Shown here: positions 1 through 6,880 of the stretch, one piece after another
Numbering within the stretch: the first letter of the stretch is position 1
Layout: every line of letters starts with the position of its first letter
Assembly (NCBI GenBank): GCA_023444445.1
Contig: JAEXMK010000051.1
Location: 1-11,920, forward strand
Source: Pseudomonadota bacterium
GTDB lineage: Bacteria; Pseudomonadota; Alphaproteobacteria; Rhizobiales; Rhizobiaceae
Length of the DNA: 11,920 nt
Direction: 5' to 3'
The notes under the pieces: model-generated
Seen by the model: the letters and a program-made list of their open reading frames with translations, nothing else
Told to the model about the DNA's origin: nothing
Databases searched by the model: none
Made by a program: the position numbers and the translations under genes

Positions 1-958
1 TATCGTCGGGCGTGATGAAGACGGTGTCGCCGTGCTTGCAGGCGAATTCGCCATCAGCGCGGGCGGTAATCGGGCCGATGCCTGGGACATCGATATGCAG
101 GAAGGTATCGGAGCCGAGATGTTCGGCGACCGTGACCTTGCCCTGCCACAGTCCGCTTTCCTTCGACAGCACCAGATGTTCCGGCCGCACCCCGGCGGTG
201 GTGGCATTCTTGCTGCGGGCGAAGTCGCCGGTGATGAGGTTCATGCGCGGCGAGCCGATGAAGCCCGCGACGAAGAGGTTGGCGGGAGAACGATAAAGCT
301 CCATCGGCGAGCCGACCTGCTCGATATTGCCGCGGTTAAGGACAACGATCTTGTCGGCCATGGTCATGGCCTCCACCTGATCGTGGGTGACGTAGATCAT
401 CGTTGTCTTCAGCGTGTTATGCAGCTCGGAGATTTCCAGCCGCATGGTGCCGCGCAGCGCCGCATCGAGGTTGGAAAGCGGCTCATCGAACAGGAAGGCG
501 GAAGGTTCGCGCACGATGGCGCGGCCAATCGCCACGCGCTGGCGCTGGCCACCCGACAGCTGCGAGGGCCGACGTTCAAGATAGTCGGTGAGGTTCAGCA
601 CGCGCGCCGCGTCCTCGATCTTCTTGTCGATGACCGCATTGTCGAGCTTGGCCATTTTCAGCGGGAAGGCGATGTTGTTTCTCACACTCATATGGGGATA
701 AAGCGCATAGGACTGGAACACCATGGCAAGGCCGCGCTCGGCCGGCGCGCGCTTGGTCACATCCTTGCCATCGATGACGATCTTGCCGCCGGAGACGTCT
801 TCGAGCCCGGCGATGAGGCGCAGAAGCGTGGACTTGCCGCAGCCGGACGGACCGACAAAGACGACGAATTCGCCGTCATTGATATCGAGATCGATCGACG
901 GGATGACCTTTGCCTCACCGAAGACCTTGGACACGTTCTGAAGGGAAATGCTGCCCAT
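1..958 (-). CDS. CUT1-family sugar/polyol ABC transporter ATP-binding subunit (MalK/UgpC/SmoK type), 3' end missing
   Basis: Cytoplasmic ATPase that powers the sugar importer encoded by the adjacent genes. Translating the minus strand from the ATG at 958 gives 319 residues with no stop before the window edge. Family members have about 350-370 residues, so perhaps 30-50 C-terminal residues are missing. All nucleotide-binding motifs are intact: Walker [10 protein letters not shown] (residues 36-44), Q-loop in [10 protein letters not shown] (80-89), signature LSGGQ (134-138), Walker B FLFDEP (155-160) and switch histidine H192 in YVTHDQ. After about residue 235 comes the OB-fold (TOBE-like) extension of MalK-type subunits, with the VRPEHL motif. 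The start is 12 nt after the preceding permease stop, and AAGGA overlapping that stop codon serves as ribosome binding site. It is the last visible gene of the minus-strand operon. Family is certain; polyol specificity is inferred from context. Confidence 0.95.
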   Translation of the reverse strand, partial: MGSISLQNVSKVFGEAKVIPSIDLDINDGEFVVFVGPSGCGKSTLLRLIAGLEDVSGGKIVIDGKDVTKRAPAERGLAMVFQSYALYPHMSVRNNIAFPLKMAKLDNAVIDKKIEDAARVLNLTDYLERRPSQLSGGQRQRVAIGRAIVREPSAFLFDEPLSNLDAALRGTMRLEISELHNTLKTTMIYVTHDQVEAMTMADKIVVLNRGNIEQVGSPMELYRSPANLFVAGFIGSPRMNLITGDFARSKNATTAGVRPEHLVLSKESGLWQGKVTVAEHLGSDTFLHIDVPGIGPITARADGEFACKHGDTVFITPDD

Positions 959-970
959 GTTTGTCGTTCC

Positions 971-1795
971 TTATTTCACGGCGCCGAAGGTCAGGCCGCG
1001 CACGAGTTGCTTCTGCGAGAACCAGCCAATGACGAGAATGGGGGCGATCGCCATCATCGAGGCGGCCGAGAGTTTTGCCCAGAACAGTCCCTGCGGCGAG
1101 GAGAAGGAGGCGATGAAGGCCGTCAGCGGGGCTGCATTGGTGGTGGTCAACCGGATGGTCCAGAAGGATTCATTCCAGGCAAGGATGACGTTGAGGAGCA
1201 GCGTCGAGGCAATGCCGGGCACCGCCATGGGTGTCAGCACATGCACGATCTCGTTCCACAGCGAAGCGCCATCCATGCGCGCGGCTTCCAGGATCTCGCC
1301 GGGAATTTCCCGGAAATAGGTGTAGAGCATCCAGATGACAATCGGCAGGTTGATGAAGGTGAGCATGATGGTCAGCCCGATGCGGGTATCGAGCAGACCG
1401 GCATTGCGAAAGATCAGATAGATCGGCACCAGCACGGCGACGGCCGGCATCATCTTGGTGGAAAGCATCCACATCAAAATGTCCTTGGTGCGCTTGGTCG
1501 GCGAGAACGCCATGGCCCACGCCGCAGGAATGGCGATGATCAGCGCGATGATCGTCGAGCCGAGCGACAGCACAACCGAGTTCATGAACGGCTTGAAGTA
1601 ATCGCGCTGGGTCTGGACCGTCACGTAATTCTCAAGCGTGCCCGACGGAATGAGGCTGAAGCCGGCGATCGCCTCCGGCTCGGTCTTGATGGAGGTGAGG
1701 AAGGCGTAAAGGATCGGGAAGAACAGCAGGAGCGCGACGATCCATGCAGCGATGGAGAAGCCGATCTTTGCGCGAGTGGTTGTCTTGCGGGCCAT
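971..1795 (-). CDS. CUT1 ABC transporter inner-membrane permease, MalG/SmoG type
   Basis: One of two inner-membrane subunits forming the transport channel. The 274-residue protein has about six hydrophobic segments (roughly 12-32, 73-95, 108-130, 140-160, 190-208, 244-260). It carries the EAA loop that contacts the ATPase, EAARMDGA at residues 170-177 followed by the LTP of LTPMAVPG. A short N-terminal cytoplasmic tail and a C-terminus ending QLVRGLTFGAVK are typical of MalG-like subunits. The ATG at 1795 is preceded by AAGGAGA (1802-1808), which overlaps the TAA stop of the upstream permease, so the two are probably translationally coupled. It pairs with the permease at 1807-2679 and the ATPase at 958-1. 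Substrate specificity cannot be read from this subunit. Confidence 0.95.
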   Translation of the reverse strand: MARKTTTRAKIGFSIAAWIVALLLFFPILYAFLTSIKTEPEAIAGFSLIPSGTLENYVTVQTQRDYFKPFMNSVVLSLGSTIIALIIAIPAAWAMAFSPTKRTKDILMWMLSTKMMPAVAVLVPIYLIFRNAGLLDTRIGLTIMLTFINLPIVIWMLYTYFREIPGEILEAARMDGASLWNEIVHVLTPMAVPGIASTLLLNVILAWNESFWTIRLTTTNAAPLTAFIASFSSPQGLFWAKLSAASMMAIAPILVIGWFSQKQLVRGLTFGAVK

Positions 1796-1806
1796 GATCG
1801 GTCTCC

Positions 1807-2679
1807 TTAACGGTCGAGGTTCTTGCCGACCGCGCGCATCAGGAAGATGGCGACGATATTGGCGAGGATGACGGCGATGATACCGCCGGCCGAAGCGCCG
1901 CCGACGTCGTAGCCCAGAAGTGCGGTGCGATAGATGAGGAAGGCAAGGTTGGTGGAGGCGTAACCGGGGCCGCCATTGGTGGTGACGAGGATTTCCGCGT
2001 AAACGCCGAGCAGGAAGATCGTCTGGATGAGGATGACGACCGTGATGGCGCGGGAAAGATGTGGCAGCGTCAGATAGATGAAGCGGTTGACGAAGTTGGC
2101 GCCATCCATCTCGGCCGCTTCCTTCTGCTCGCCATCAAGCGACTGCAGCGCGGTCAAGAGGATCAGCGTCGCAAAGGGCAACCATTGCCAGGCGACGATG
2201 ATGATGATGGAGAGCAGCGGAAACTGGGCGAACCAGTCCACCGGCTGGAAACCGAAGAAGCGCGACAGATCGGCGAGCACCCCATAACCGGGATGCATGA
2301 TCATATTCTTCCACACCAGTGCTGCCACCGGCGGCATGACGAAGAAGGGCGAGATGATCATGATGCGCACGATGCCCTGGCCGAAAATGTCGTTGTCGAG
2401 CAGCAGCGCAATGGCAATGCCGCCGATGACGGTGATCAGCAGCACGCCGCCGACGATCAGAAGCGTGTTCCAGATCGACTGGAAGAAGGCCGGATCGGTG
2501 TAGAAATACTGGTAATTGAACAGACCCGCAAAGCTGACATTTGCCGGGTTGAGCAGATTGTAATTCTGGAACGAGAACCACAGGGTCATCGCCAGAGGCA
2601 CGATCATCCAGACCAGAAGCAGCAGAACCGAAGGCGCAAGCATCACCCGCGCAAGACCGCTTGTGTTTCGCGTTGCCAT
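1807..2679 (-). CDS. CUT1 ABC transporter inner-membrane permease, MalF/SmoF type
   Basis: Second channel-forming inner-membrane subunit, 290 residues from the chosen start. Hydrophobic segments lie near 14-36, 72-95, 104-123, 155-178, 210-230 and 262-282. The EAA loop EAAEMDGA (188-195) followed by LTLPHL is intact. The frame is open back to an ATG at 2727, which would add 16 polar residues. I chose the ATG at 2679 because a strong AGGGAGGGA ribosome binding site lies just upstream of it, and MATRNTSGLARVMLAPS is a typical permease N-terminus leading straight into the first membrane helix. It follows the epimerase gene by 67 nt, a gap in which I see nothing beyond this ribosome binding site. 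Twelve bases or fewer separate it from the next permease. Confidence 0.93.
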   Translation of the reverse strand: MATRNTSGLARVMLAPSVLLLLVWMIVPLAMTLWFSFQNYNLLNPANVSFAGLFNYQYFYTDPAFFQSIWNTLLIVGGVLLITVIGGIAIALLLDNDIFGQGIVRIMIISPFFVMPPVAALVWKNMIMHPGYGVLADLSRFFGFQPVDWFAQFPLLSIIIIVAWQWLPFATLILLTALQSLDGEQKEAAEMDGANFVNRFIYLTLPHLSRAITVVILIQTIFLLGVYAEILVTTNGGPGYASTNLAFLIYRTALLGYDVGGASAGGIIAVILANIVAIFLMRAVGKNLDR

Positions 2680-2746
2680 TGGTAGTCCCTCCCTGGCCGA
2701 TACCCGCAACGTCTCCCGCCGGGGCATCCCAATTTAACGATTGTCT

Positions 2747-4024
2747 TTAGTGGCAGCCTTCGCCGGTCGCCGCATGGTATGTCGCCAGCACCTGATCCAC
2801 GGCCGCGACCAAAACCTCCTCCATATCCTTTCCTGCAACTGCCGCGAGCGGCAATTCGCCGAGATACTGGCGCAGCAGGGGTTCGGGAATTGTCTTCCCA
2901 TCCAGCGCCTTATGCAAGGTGGAAACGGCCGCAAGCGCTTCCGGCCGCGTCCAGTAATAGCGGATACGGTCACTGTAGCTGTAGTGGCGCTGCAATCGCA
3001 GCGTGATATCATCGCCATGGTAATGTCCGCGCCAGTCGCCGGGTGAGGAAAGCATCAGCTCCTCCATGGTGCGCGCCAAAGGACGGTTGCCATAATCGCC
3101 GATCATCTCGGAGGCGATCATGTCGAGAGCGTAAAGTGCCTCGCGATAGGCAAAGGTCAGGCCGGGGCCCACTTTCAGGATGGGATATCCATCGCATACC
3201 AGTGTCGTGAGGGCGGCCTGCGTCTGATAATCGGTGGAATGGGCCTCGAAGACCAGTTGCGGTTCGGCGTCCAGCACGGCGTTCAAAGCGGTGGCTGCCT
3301 GCGGATCGTAAGCGACGACGTTGTCGCTGCCGAATTCCACGCCGGGCTGCACGACAAAGGCGATGACCCGCTCGAACGCATCGGAAAGGCCGTGTCGCGC
3401 GAATATTTCGCGGTGAAGGTCGATGGTCTGGCGCGCCGCCTGCGGCTGCGTCGGCGCGACCGTGTCGAGCACGTGGTCTGCCCCGCCCGGCACCGGCACC
3501 TCGGTACCGAGAATATAAAGCGGTTTCGGCAGGCCGGCAGCCGTGGCGGCCTTTTCGGCGACGGTTGCAAGCTTGGCGGCGCGGTTGGCTATCGTGTCGT
3601 CGTCCAGCGCCGCCGGTTCACCGGCGCAGCCCATCGACGCATCGAGATGGATCTTGCGAAAACCCGCCGTGACATAGGCCTCGACCATGGCGGCGGCTTT
3701 TGTCAGCGCTTCCTCGGCCGTTTCCCTGCGCCAGGGATTGGGGCCGAGATGATCTCCGCCAAAAATCACCAGTTCGCGGGGCAACCCTTCTTCCTCGGCA
3801 ATGCTGTTGACGAAGCTGACGAAGTCCCGTGGCGTCATGCCGGTATAACCGCCGAGATGATTGACCTGATTGCAGGTCGCCTCGATCAGCACCGGTGTCT
3901 TGCCGGCAGCGGCACGGCGGATTGCGGCGCGCAGGACAACGGGATGGGCGGAGCAGACGGAGGTTATGCCGGCGGGCTTGCCGGAGCGGCGCGCGGCGGC
4001 GAGATTTTCGAGAATACGGGTCAC
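2747..4024 (-). CDS. D-tagatose 6-phosphate 4-epimerase, PF08013 (GatZ/KbaZ-like) family
   Basis: Cytoplasmic TIM-barrel protein of 425 residues, close to GatZ/KbaZ length (about 420). Family motifs seen: SVCSAHP (22-28), [20 protein letters not shown] (46-65), [10 protein letters not shown] (89-98), IHLDASM (125-131), then [10 protein letters not shown] and [10 protein letters not shown]. Members are usually annotated as the non-catalytic subunit of tagatose-1,6-bisphosphate aldolase. From memory of the A. tumefaciens C58 work on altritol and galactitol, a homologue in this context epimerises D-tagatose 6-phosphate at C4 to D-fructose 6-phosphate, and no GatY/KbaY partner is encoded here. 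The start is a GTG at 4024, overlapping the kinase stop by 4 nt (GTGA) and preceded by GGAGGA; this implies translational coupling. Family is certain; the precise reaction rests on context and recalled literature. Confidence 0.88.
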   Translation of the reverse strand: MTRILENLAAARRSGKPAGITSVCSAHPVVLRAAIRRAAAGKTPVLIEATCNQVNHLGGYTGMTPRDFVSFVNSIAEEEGLPRELVIFGGDHLGPNPWRRETAEEALTKAAAMVEAYVTAGFRKIHLDASMGCAGEPAALDDDTIANRAAKLATVAEKAATAAGLPKPLYILGTEVPVPGGADHVLDTVAPTQPQAARQTIDLHREIFARHGLSDAFERVIAFVVQPGVEFGSDNVVAYDPQAATALNAVLDAEPQLVFEAHSTDYQTQAALTTLVCDGYPILKVGPGLTFAYREALYALDMIASEMIGDYGNRPLARTMEELMLSSPGDWRGHYHGDDITLRLQRHYSYSDRIRYYWTRPEALAAVSTLHKALDGKTIPEPLLRQYLGELPLAAVAGKDMEEVLVAAVDQVLATYHAATGEGCH

Positions 4025-5010
4025 AGGATTTCCTCCGACAGTTGTGCGGCCAGAAAGGCGTCGAGTTCGGAAAGGCTGGCGGCGCCCTCCATCGGGCCGC
4101 GGCGGGTAACATTGTGTGCGCCGGCGGCATTGGCATAGGTGAGCGCCTTTTGCGGATGCATGCCGAGGCGGCGGCAGGTGAGATAGGTCGCACCGAAACA
4201 GTCGCCAGCACCGGTCGGATCGATTTCGCGGACCCGCAAGCCAGGGGCATCAATTCGTCCATGAGCGCGGCTGAAATGGCTTGCGCCATCCGCGCCGCGC
4301 TTCAGCACGATTTCGCTGATACCGGAGGCCAGCAGCTTTTCGATAGCCGCCTCCTCATCATCCAGCCCGGAGGCTGCCTGAAGCTCCTCACCGGAGGGCA
4401 GGAGAAGATCGGTAACACCAAGCAGATCGTCGATCAGCCTGCGGCCGGCATCGCGCTGCACCAGTTCCTTGCGGATGTTCGGATCGAAGGAGACCGAGCC
4501 GCCGCGCGCCTTGACGCGTCTGATGGCTTCGAGAATGATTTCGCCAATGCCGGCAATCGCGAAGGCCGATCCCATGACATGCACATGGCCGGCTTTTTCG
4601 ATGAGAGCCTGCGCTTCAGCCGTCATGTGCGTTTCGCTGGCCGCCGAATGGGCGATGTTGAAAACGAAGTCCCGTGCGCCGTTCTCACGGTAACGCACGA
4701 AGGCGCTGCCCGTCGGCCGGTCGGGGATGGTGGCGATAGCCGAGACGTCGACGCCGTCGCCGCGCAGCCTCTCGACATTGAGACGGCCGAAATCGTCGTC
4801 ACCCACCGCTGCAATGATGCCGGCGGCTCCGCCGCAGCGCGCCACCTGATCGATGAAGATGGCGGGTGCGCCGCTCGGGAAGGGGCCGATCAGCGCCTGC
4901 GGCTCAAGAAAGCCGTTTCCCGCCGTCGTCGCCATGATCTCCGCGAGGATTTCGCCGGCCGTGATGGTCGGGCCTTTCGTGTGCGGCGCCAGTGCGGATG
5001 CCTGCCTCAT
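4021..5010 (-). CDS. PfkB-family carbohydrate kinase, probable D-tagatose 6-kinase
   Basis: Ribokinase/PfkB-fold kinase (PF00294) predicted to use ATP to turn D-tagatose into D-tagatose 6-phosphate. The 329-residue product has the N-terminal [10 protein letters not shown] strand, a glycine-rich substrate region ([22 protein letters not shown]), and the C-terminal PfkB signature [14 protein letters not shown], whose last aspartate in GAGD (about residue 270) is the expected catalytic base. The frame is open back to 5298, but the upstream part is AT-rich, non-coding-looking sequence. ATGs at 5028, 5022 and 5010 are possible. I chose 5010 because GGAGGAG sits 4-5 nt upstream. Using 5022 or 5028 adds 4 or 6 residues. 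It is the first gene of the minus-strand operon and overlaps the epimerase by 4 nt. Family is certain; tagatose specificity is inferred from neighbours and recalled literature. Confidence 0.88.
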   Translation of the reverse strand: MRQASALAPHTKGPTITAGEILAEIMATTAGNGFLEPQALIGPFPSGAPAIFIDQVARCGGAAGIIAAVGDDDFGRLNVERLRGDGVDVSAIATIPDRPTGSAFVRYRENGARDFVFNIAHSAASETHMTAEAQALIEKAGHVHVMGSAFAIAGIGEIILEAIRRVKARGGSVSFDPNIRKELVQRDAGRRLIDDLLGVTDLLLPSGEELQAASGLDDEEAAIEKLLASGISEIVLKRGADGASHFSRAHGRIDAPGLRVREIDPTGAGDCFGATYLTCRRLGMHPQKALTYANAAGAHNVTRRGPMEGAASLSELDAFLAAQLSEEIL

Positions 5011-5086
5011 CGTCTCCTCCATGTGCATTCGGCTCCCGTCCTTTTGCCGGAGATAATCCCGCCGTCCCGAGGGGTTCTGGATTTCG

Positions 5087-5115
5087 CATATCATGCAAAA
5101 ATTTACGCGCGTCAA
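5087..5115 (-). promoter_or_regulatory. Candidate sigma-70 promoter for the minus-strand operon
   Basis: Reading the minus strand, TTGACG (5115-5110) is a good -35 element, followed after 17 nt by GATATG (5092-5087), a poor -10 match. Transcription would start near 5080, about 70 nt upstream of the kinase ATG at 5010. The -35 box lies inside the imperfect palindrome at 5101-5116. Alternatives such as TTGTCA at 5130-5125 cannot be excluded. Confidence 0.35.
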
Positions 5116-5116
5116 T
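5101..5116. promoter_or_regulatory. Candidate LacI-type operator, CpG-centred imperfect palindrome
   Basis: ATTTACGCGCGTCAAT is a 16-bp dyad with one mismatched pair (5104 against 5113). Its centre is a CpG inside a perfect 8-bp core, ACGCGCGT (5105-5112). LacI-family proteins generally bind such CpG-centred dyads, inserting a hinge leucine, and that leucine is present in the local regulator (L63). The left half overlaps the direct repeat that recurs at 5285-5296. It overlaps the candidate -35 box of the minus-strand operon, a position suited to repression. No binding is shown by sequence alone. Confidence 0.4.
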
Positions 5117-5126
5117 ATATGATATG

Positions 5127-5139
5127 ACAAAAATTTTGT
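5127..5139. repeat. 13-bp AT palindrome (ACAAAA-A-TTTTGT)
   Basis: A perfect odd-centred dyad with 6-bp arms lies in the divergent region, upstream of both candidate promoters. It could be a second regulator site. It could also be a chance palindrome in AT-rich DNA. Confidence 0.35.
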
Positions 5140-5256
5140 TACATCGCAGTAAGTAGAACGCCTCTGGAAATAATTTTTTATGATGTTATCCGCTTTAAAA
5201 CAGTGAGTTACGGGTTCTGTCGACGATGTCTCCATGCTCCAATTTATTTTCGGACG

Positions 5257-5286
5257 TTGACAATGGAGCAAATTTTGCGAGATAAA
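5257..5286 (+). promoter_or_regulatory. Candidate sigma-70 promoter for the binding-protein gene
   Basis: A perfect -35 hexamer TTGACA (5257-5262) is followed, 18 nt later, by GATAAA (5281-5286), a 4/6 match to the -10 consensus. Transcription would start near 5292, leaving a leader of about 50 nt before the ATG at 5341. The direct repeat and inverted repeat at 5285-5312 would cover the start point, a classic repressor position. Confidence 0.5.
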
Positions 5287-5312
5287 AAATTTACGCATGT
5301 ATTGTTATGCGT
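5285..5312. promoter_or_regulatory. Candidate operator at the binding-protein transcription start
   Basis: AAAAATTTACGC (5285-5296) repeats exactly the 12 nt at 5097-5108 in the same orientation. It overlaps an inverted repeat, ACGCAT (5293-5298) and ATGCGT (5307-5312), with an 8-nt spacer. It follows directly on the candidate -10 element. The same inverted repeat in mRNA would form a small hairpin 11 nt before the ribosome binding site at 5323-5331, so an RNA role is an alternative. Confidence 0.4.
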
Positions 5313-5340
5313 GGACATCCGTAAAGGAGGAGCGGGTCTC

Positions 5341-6654
5341 ATGAGCAAATTAATTGGAATTCTGTCATCGTCCGTCGTTGGCGTCGGCCTTTTCGCCGGT
5401 CTGGCGCAGGCGGAGGAAATCAACATCGCCACCGTCAATAACGGCGACATGATCATCATGCAGAAGCTTTCCAGCGCCTGGGAGAAGGAGACGGGCAACA
5501 AGATCAACTGGATCGTGCTGGAAGAGAATGTTCTGCGCGAACGCGTCACCACCGATATCGCCACCAATGGCGGCCAGTTCGACATCATGACCATTGGCGG
5601 TTACGAAGCGCCGATCTGGGGCAAGCAGGGCTGGCTGGCGCCGGTCGACGATCTGGGCGACGATTACGATTACGCCGATCTGCTCGATCCGATCAAAAAG
5701 GGCCTGACTGTCGATGGCAAGCTTTACGCGGTGCCGTTCTACACCGAAAGCTCGTTCACGCTTTACCGCAAGGATCTGTTCGATGCAGCCGGCCTGAAGA
5801 TGCCGGATAATCCGACCTACGACCAGATCAAGGATTTCGCCGCCAAGTTGACCGACAAGTCGAAGCAGCAATATGGCATCTGCCTGCGCGGCAAGCCGGG
5901 CTGGGGTGAGAACATGGCTTTCCTCGGCACCATGATCAACACTTATGGCGGCCGCTGGTTCGACATGGACTGGAAACCGCAGCTGACGAGCGAGCCGTGG
6001 AAAAAGGCAATCTCTGACTATGTGGCGCTGATGACCTCCTACGGCCCGCCCGGTGCGGCCGCCAATGGCTTCAACGAGAACCAGACACTGTTTTCATCCG
6101 GCCGCTGCGCCATGTGGATTGACGCCACCTCTGCGGCGGGCCGCGTTTATGACCCCAAGCAGAGCCAGGTTGCTGACAAGACCGCGTTTACGCGCGCTCC
6201 GGTGGAGGTAACGCCGAACGGTTCGAGCTGGTCGTGGTCGTGGAACCTCGCCATTCCGAACAGCACGAAGAAGCTTGAAACCGCCAAGTCCTTCGTCAAA
6301 TGGGCGACTTCGAAGTCCTATGTGAAGACGGTCGGTGAAAGCGAAGGCTGGGTGGCTGTGCCGCCGGGCACACGTAAATCCACCTACGAACTGCCGGAAT
6401 ACAAGAAGGCCGCGCCTTTCGCGGATACGGTGCTGAAGGCGATTATGTCTGCCGACCCCTCCAAGCCGACCAAGGACCCGGTGCCCTATACCGGCGTGCA
6501 GTTCGTCGCCATACCAGAGTTCCAGTCCATCGGCACGATTGTCGGCCAGCAGATCGCGGCAGCCCTTTCCGGCCAGCAGACCGTCGATGCGGCGCTCGAA
6601 GGCGCACAGAAACAGGTCGAACGTGACATGACCCGCGCGGGCTACATCAAGTAG
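5341..6654 (+). CDS. Periplasmic solute-binding protein of the polyol ABC transporter (SmoE-like)
   Basis: Captures the sugar alcohol in the periplasm and delivers it to the permeases encoded at 971-2679. The product has 437 residues. Residues 1-24 form a signal peptide: K3, a hydrophobic core, and a predicted AQA cleavage site before EEINIATVNN. The mature part has family-1 binding-protein features: QFDIMTIGGYE (79-89) and YAVPFYTESSFTLYRKDLF (129-147), the segment that lines the sugar cleft and begins the second lobe. The frame is open back to 5203, but the ATG at 5341 is chosen because it starts the signal peptide and follows the near-perfect AAAGGAGGA (5323-5331). It is divergent from the permease/ATPase genes, so this transporter is split between two transcripts. 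Ligand is inferred to be galactitol and/or D-altritol from neighbouring enzymes. Confidence 0.93.
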   Translation: MSKLIGILSSSVVGVGLFAGLAQAEEINIATVNNGDMIIMQKLSSAWEKETGNKINWIVLEENVLRERVTTDIATNGGQFDIMTIGGYEAPIWGKQGWLAPVDDLGDDYDYADLLDPIKKGLTVDGKLYAVPFYTESSFTLYRKDLFDAAGLKMPDNPTYDQIKDFAAKLTDKSKQQYGICLRGKPGWGENMAFLGTMINTYGGRWFDMDWKPQLTSEPWKKAISDYVALMTSYGPPGAAANGFNENQTLFSSGRCAMWIDATSAAGRVYDPKQSQVADKTAFTRAPVEVTPNGSSWSWSWNLAIPNSTKKLETAKSFVKWATSKSYVKTVGESEGWVAVPPGTRKSTYELPEYKKAAPFADTVLKAIMSADPSKPTKDPVPYTGVQFVAIPEFQSIGTIVGQQIAAALSGQQTVDAALEGAQKQVERDMTRAGYIK

Positions 6655-6670
6655 CCGCGTCCTCCCGGCG

Positions 6671-6703
6671 TGCCGCCCGTTCACCTTTCGGGGGCGGGCG
6701 GCA
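6671..6703 (+). terminator. GC-rich stem-loop after the binding-protein gene (attenuator or mRNA stabiliser)
   Basis: TGCCGCCCG (6671-6679) and CGGGCGGCA (6695-6703) form a perfect 9-bp GC-rich stem with a 15-nt loop, 16 nt after the binding-protein stop. No T-run follows, so full intrinsic termination is doubtful. Hairpins in this place often protect binding-protein mRNA or partly stop transcription, keeping binding-protein levels above those of downstream genes. That role is inferred. Confidence 0.55.
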
Positions 6704-6727
6704 TTGGTGGGGCTGTCGCACCCATCT

Positions 6728-6758
6728 CCTCATTCCTGTGACAAGCACGGGAATGAGG
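6728..6758. repeat. Palindromic 31-nt stem-loop, probable dispersed intergenic repeat
   Basis: CCTCATTCCTGTG (6728-6740) pairs with CACGGGAATGAGG (6746-6758) around the 5-nt loop ACAAG. All 13 pairs form, with one G-T wobble (6737 with 6749). The sequence resembles, from memory, a short palindrome that recurs between genes in Agrobacterium genomes, with the wobble corresponding to one base change from a perfect dyad. It could serve as a rho-independent-like terminator or REP-type element. Copy number cannot be judged from this window. Confidence 0.55.
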
Positions 6759-6841
6759 GAGTGCGGGATGCGCTGGCTATCAAATGTTTACGCGGTGTCT
6801 CGTCTTCGCGTTCACCGGAAAAACACACCTAATGGAAACGA

Positions 6842-6865
6842 GCATGGCCAATTGACCCGCCATGC
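6842..6865. repeat. Inverted repeat just upstream of the SDR ribosome binding site
   Basis: GCATGGC (6842-6848) and GCCATGC (6859-6865) are perfect 7-bp arms around a 10-nt spacer, ending 5 nt before GGAGAT (6871-6876). The pair could be an operator or an mRNA hairpin affecting translation of the dehydrogenase. I see no convincing separate promoter in 6760-6880. Confidence 0.4.
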
Positions 6866-6880
6866 ATCACGGAGATCGAC

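Larger units (their letters stand above)
5011..5340. promoter_or_regulatory. Divergent control region between the kinase-transporter operon and the binding-protein gene
   Basis: This 330-bp stretch separates the two divergent arms. It holds no credible gene and is clearly more AT-rich than the flanking coding sequence, especially 5090-5300. It contains a good plus-strand promoter candidate, a weaker minus-strand one, two copies of a 12-nt direct repeat (AAAAATTTACGC), an imperfect palindrome, and a separate 13-bp palindrome, each listed as its own feature. The arrangement fits coordinate control of both arms by the LacI-family protein encoded at 8757-9806. That regulatory link is inferred from layout only. 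Confidence 0.75.

Noticed and set aside
32..1810. 592-codon open frame on the plus strand
   Set aside because: It lies antisense to two clearly real transporter genes with intact motifs. Its translation is rich in His, Arg, Asp and Gly with no recognisable domain, the usual shadow of high-GC codon bias.
2680..2727. Earlier start at 2727 for the MalF-type permease
   Set aside because: It adds 16 polar residues translated across the AGGGAGGGA ribosome binding site. ATG 2679 is better placed.
3239..5127. Long plus-strand open frames (299 and 410 codons) opposite the epimerase and kinase
   Set aside because: Both are shadows of genes with complete family motifs, and they have low-complexity, domain-free translations.
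5011..5298. N-terminal extension of the kinase to 5298
   Set aside because: The extra 96 codons cross the AT-rich divergent promoter region and match no PfkB N-terminus. ATG 5010 has GGAGGAG directly upstream.
5203..5340. N-terminal extension of the binding protein to 5203
   Set aside because: It would bury the signal peptide inside the protein and skip the near-perfect ribosome binding site at 5323-5331.
5723..6793. Further TTTACGC motifs at 5723, 6187 and 6787 as extra operators
   Set aside because: The first two are inside the binding-protein coding sequence and arise from ordinary codons. The third is intergenic but lacks the AT flank and dyad, so the 7-nt core alone is not specific.
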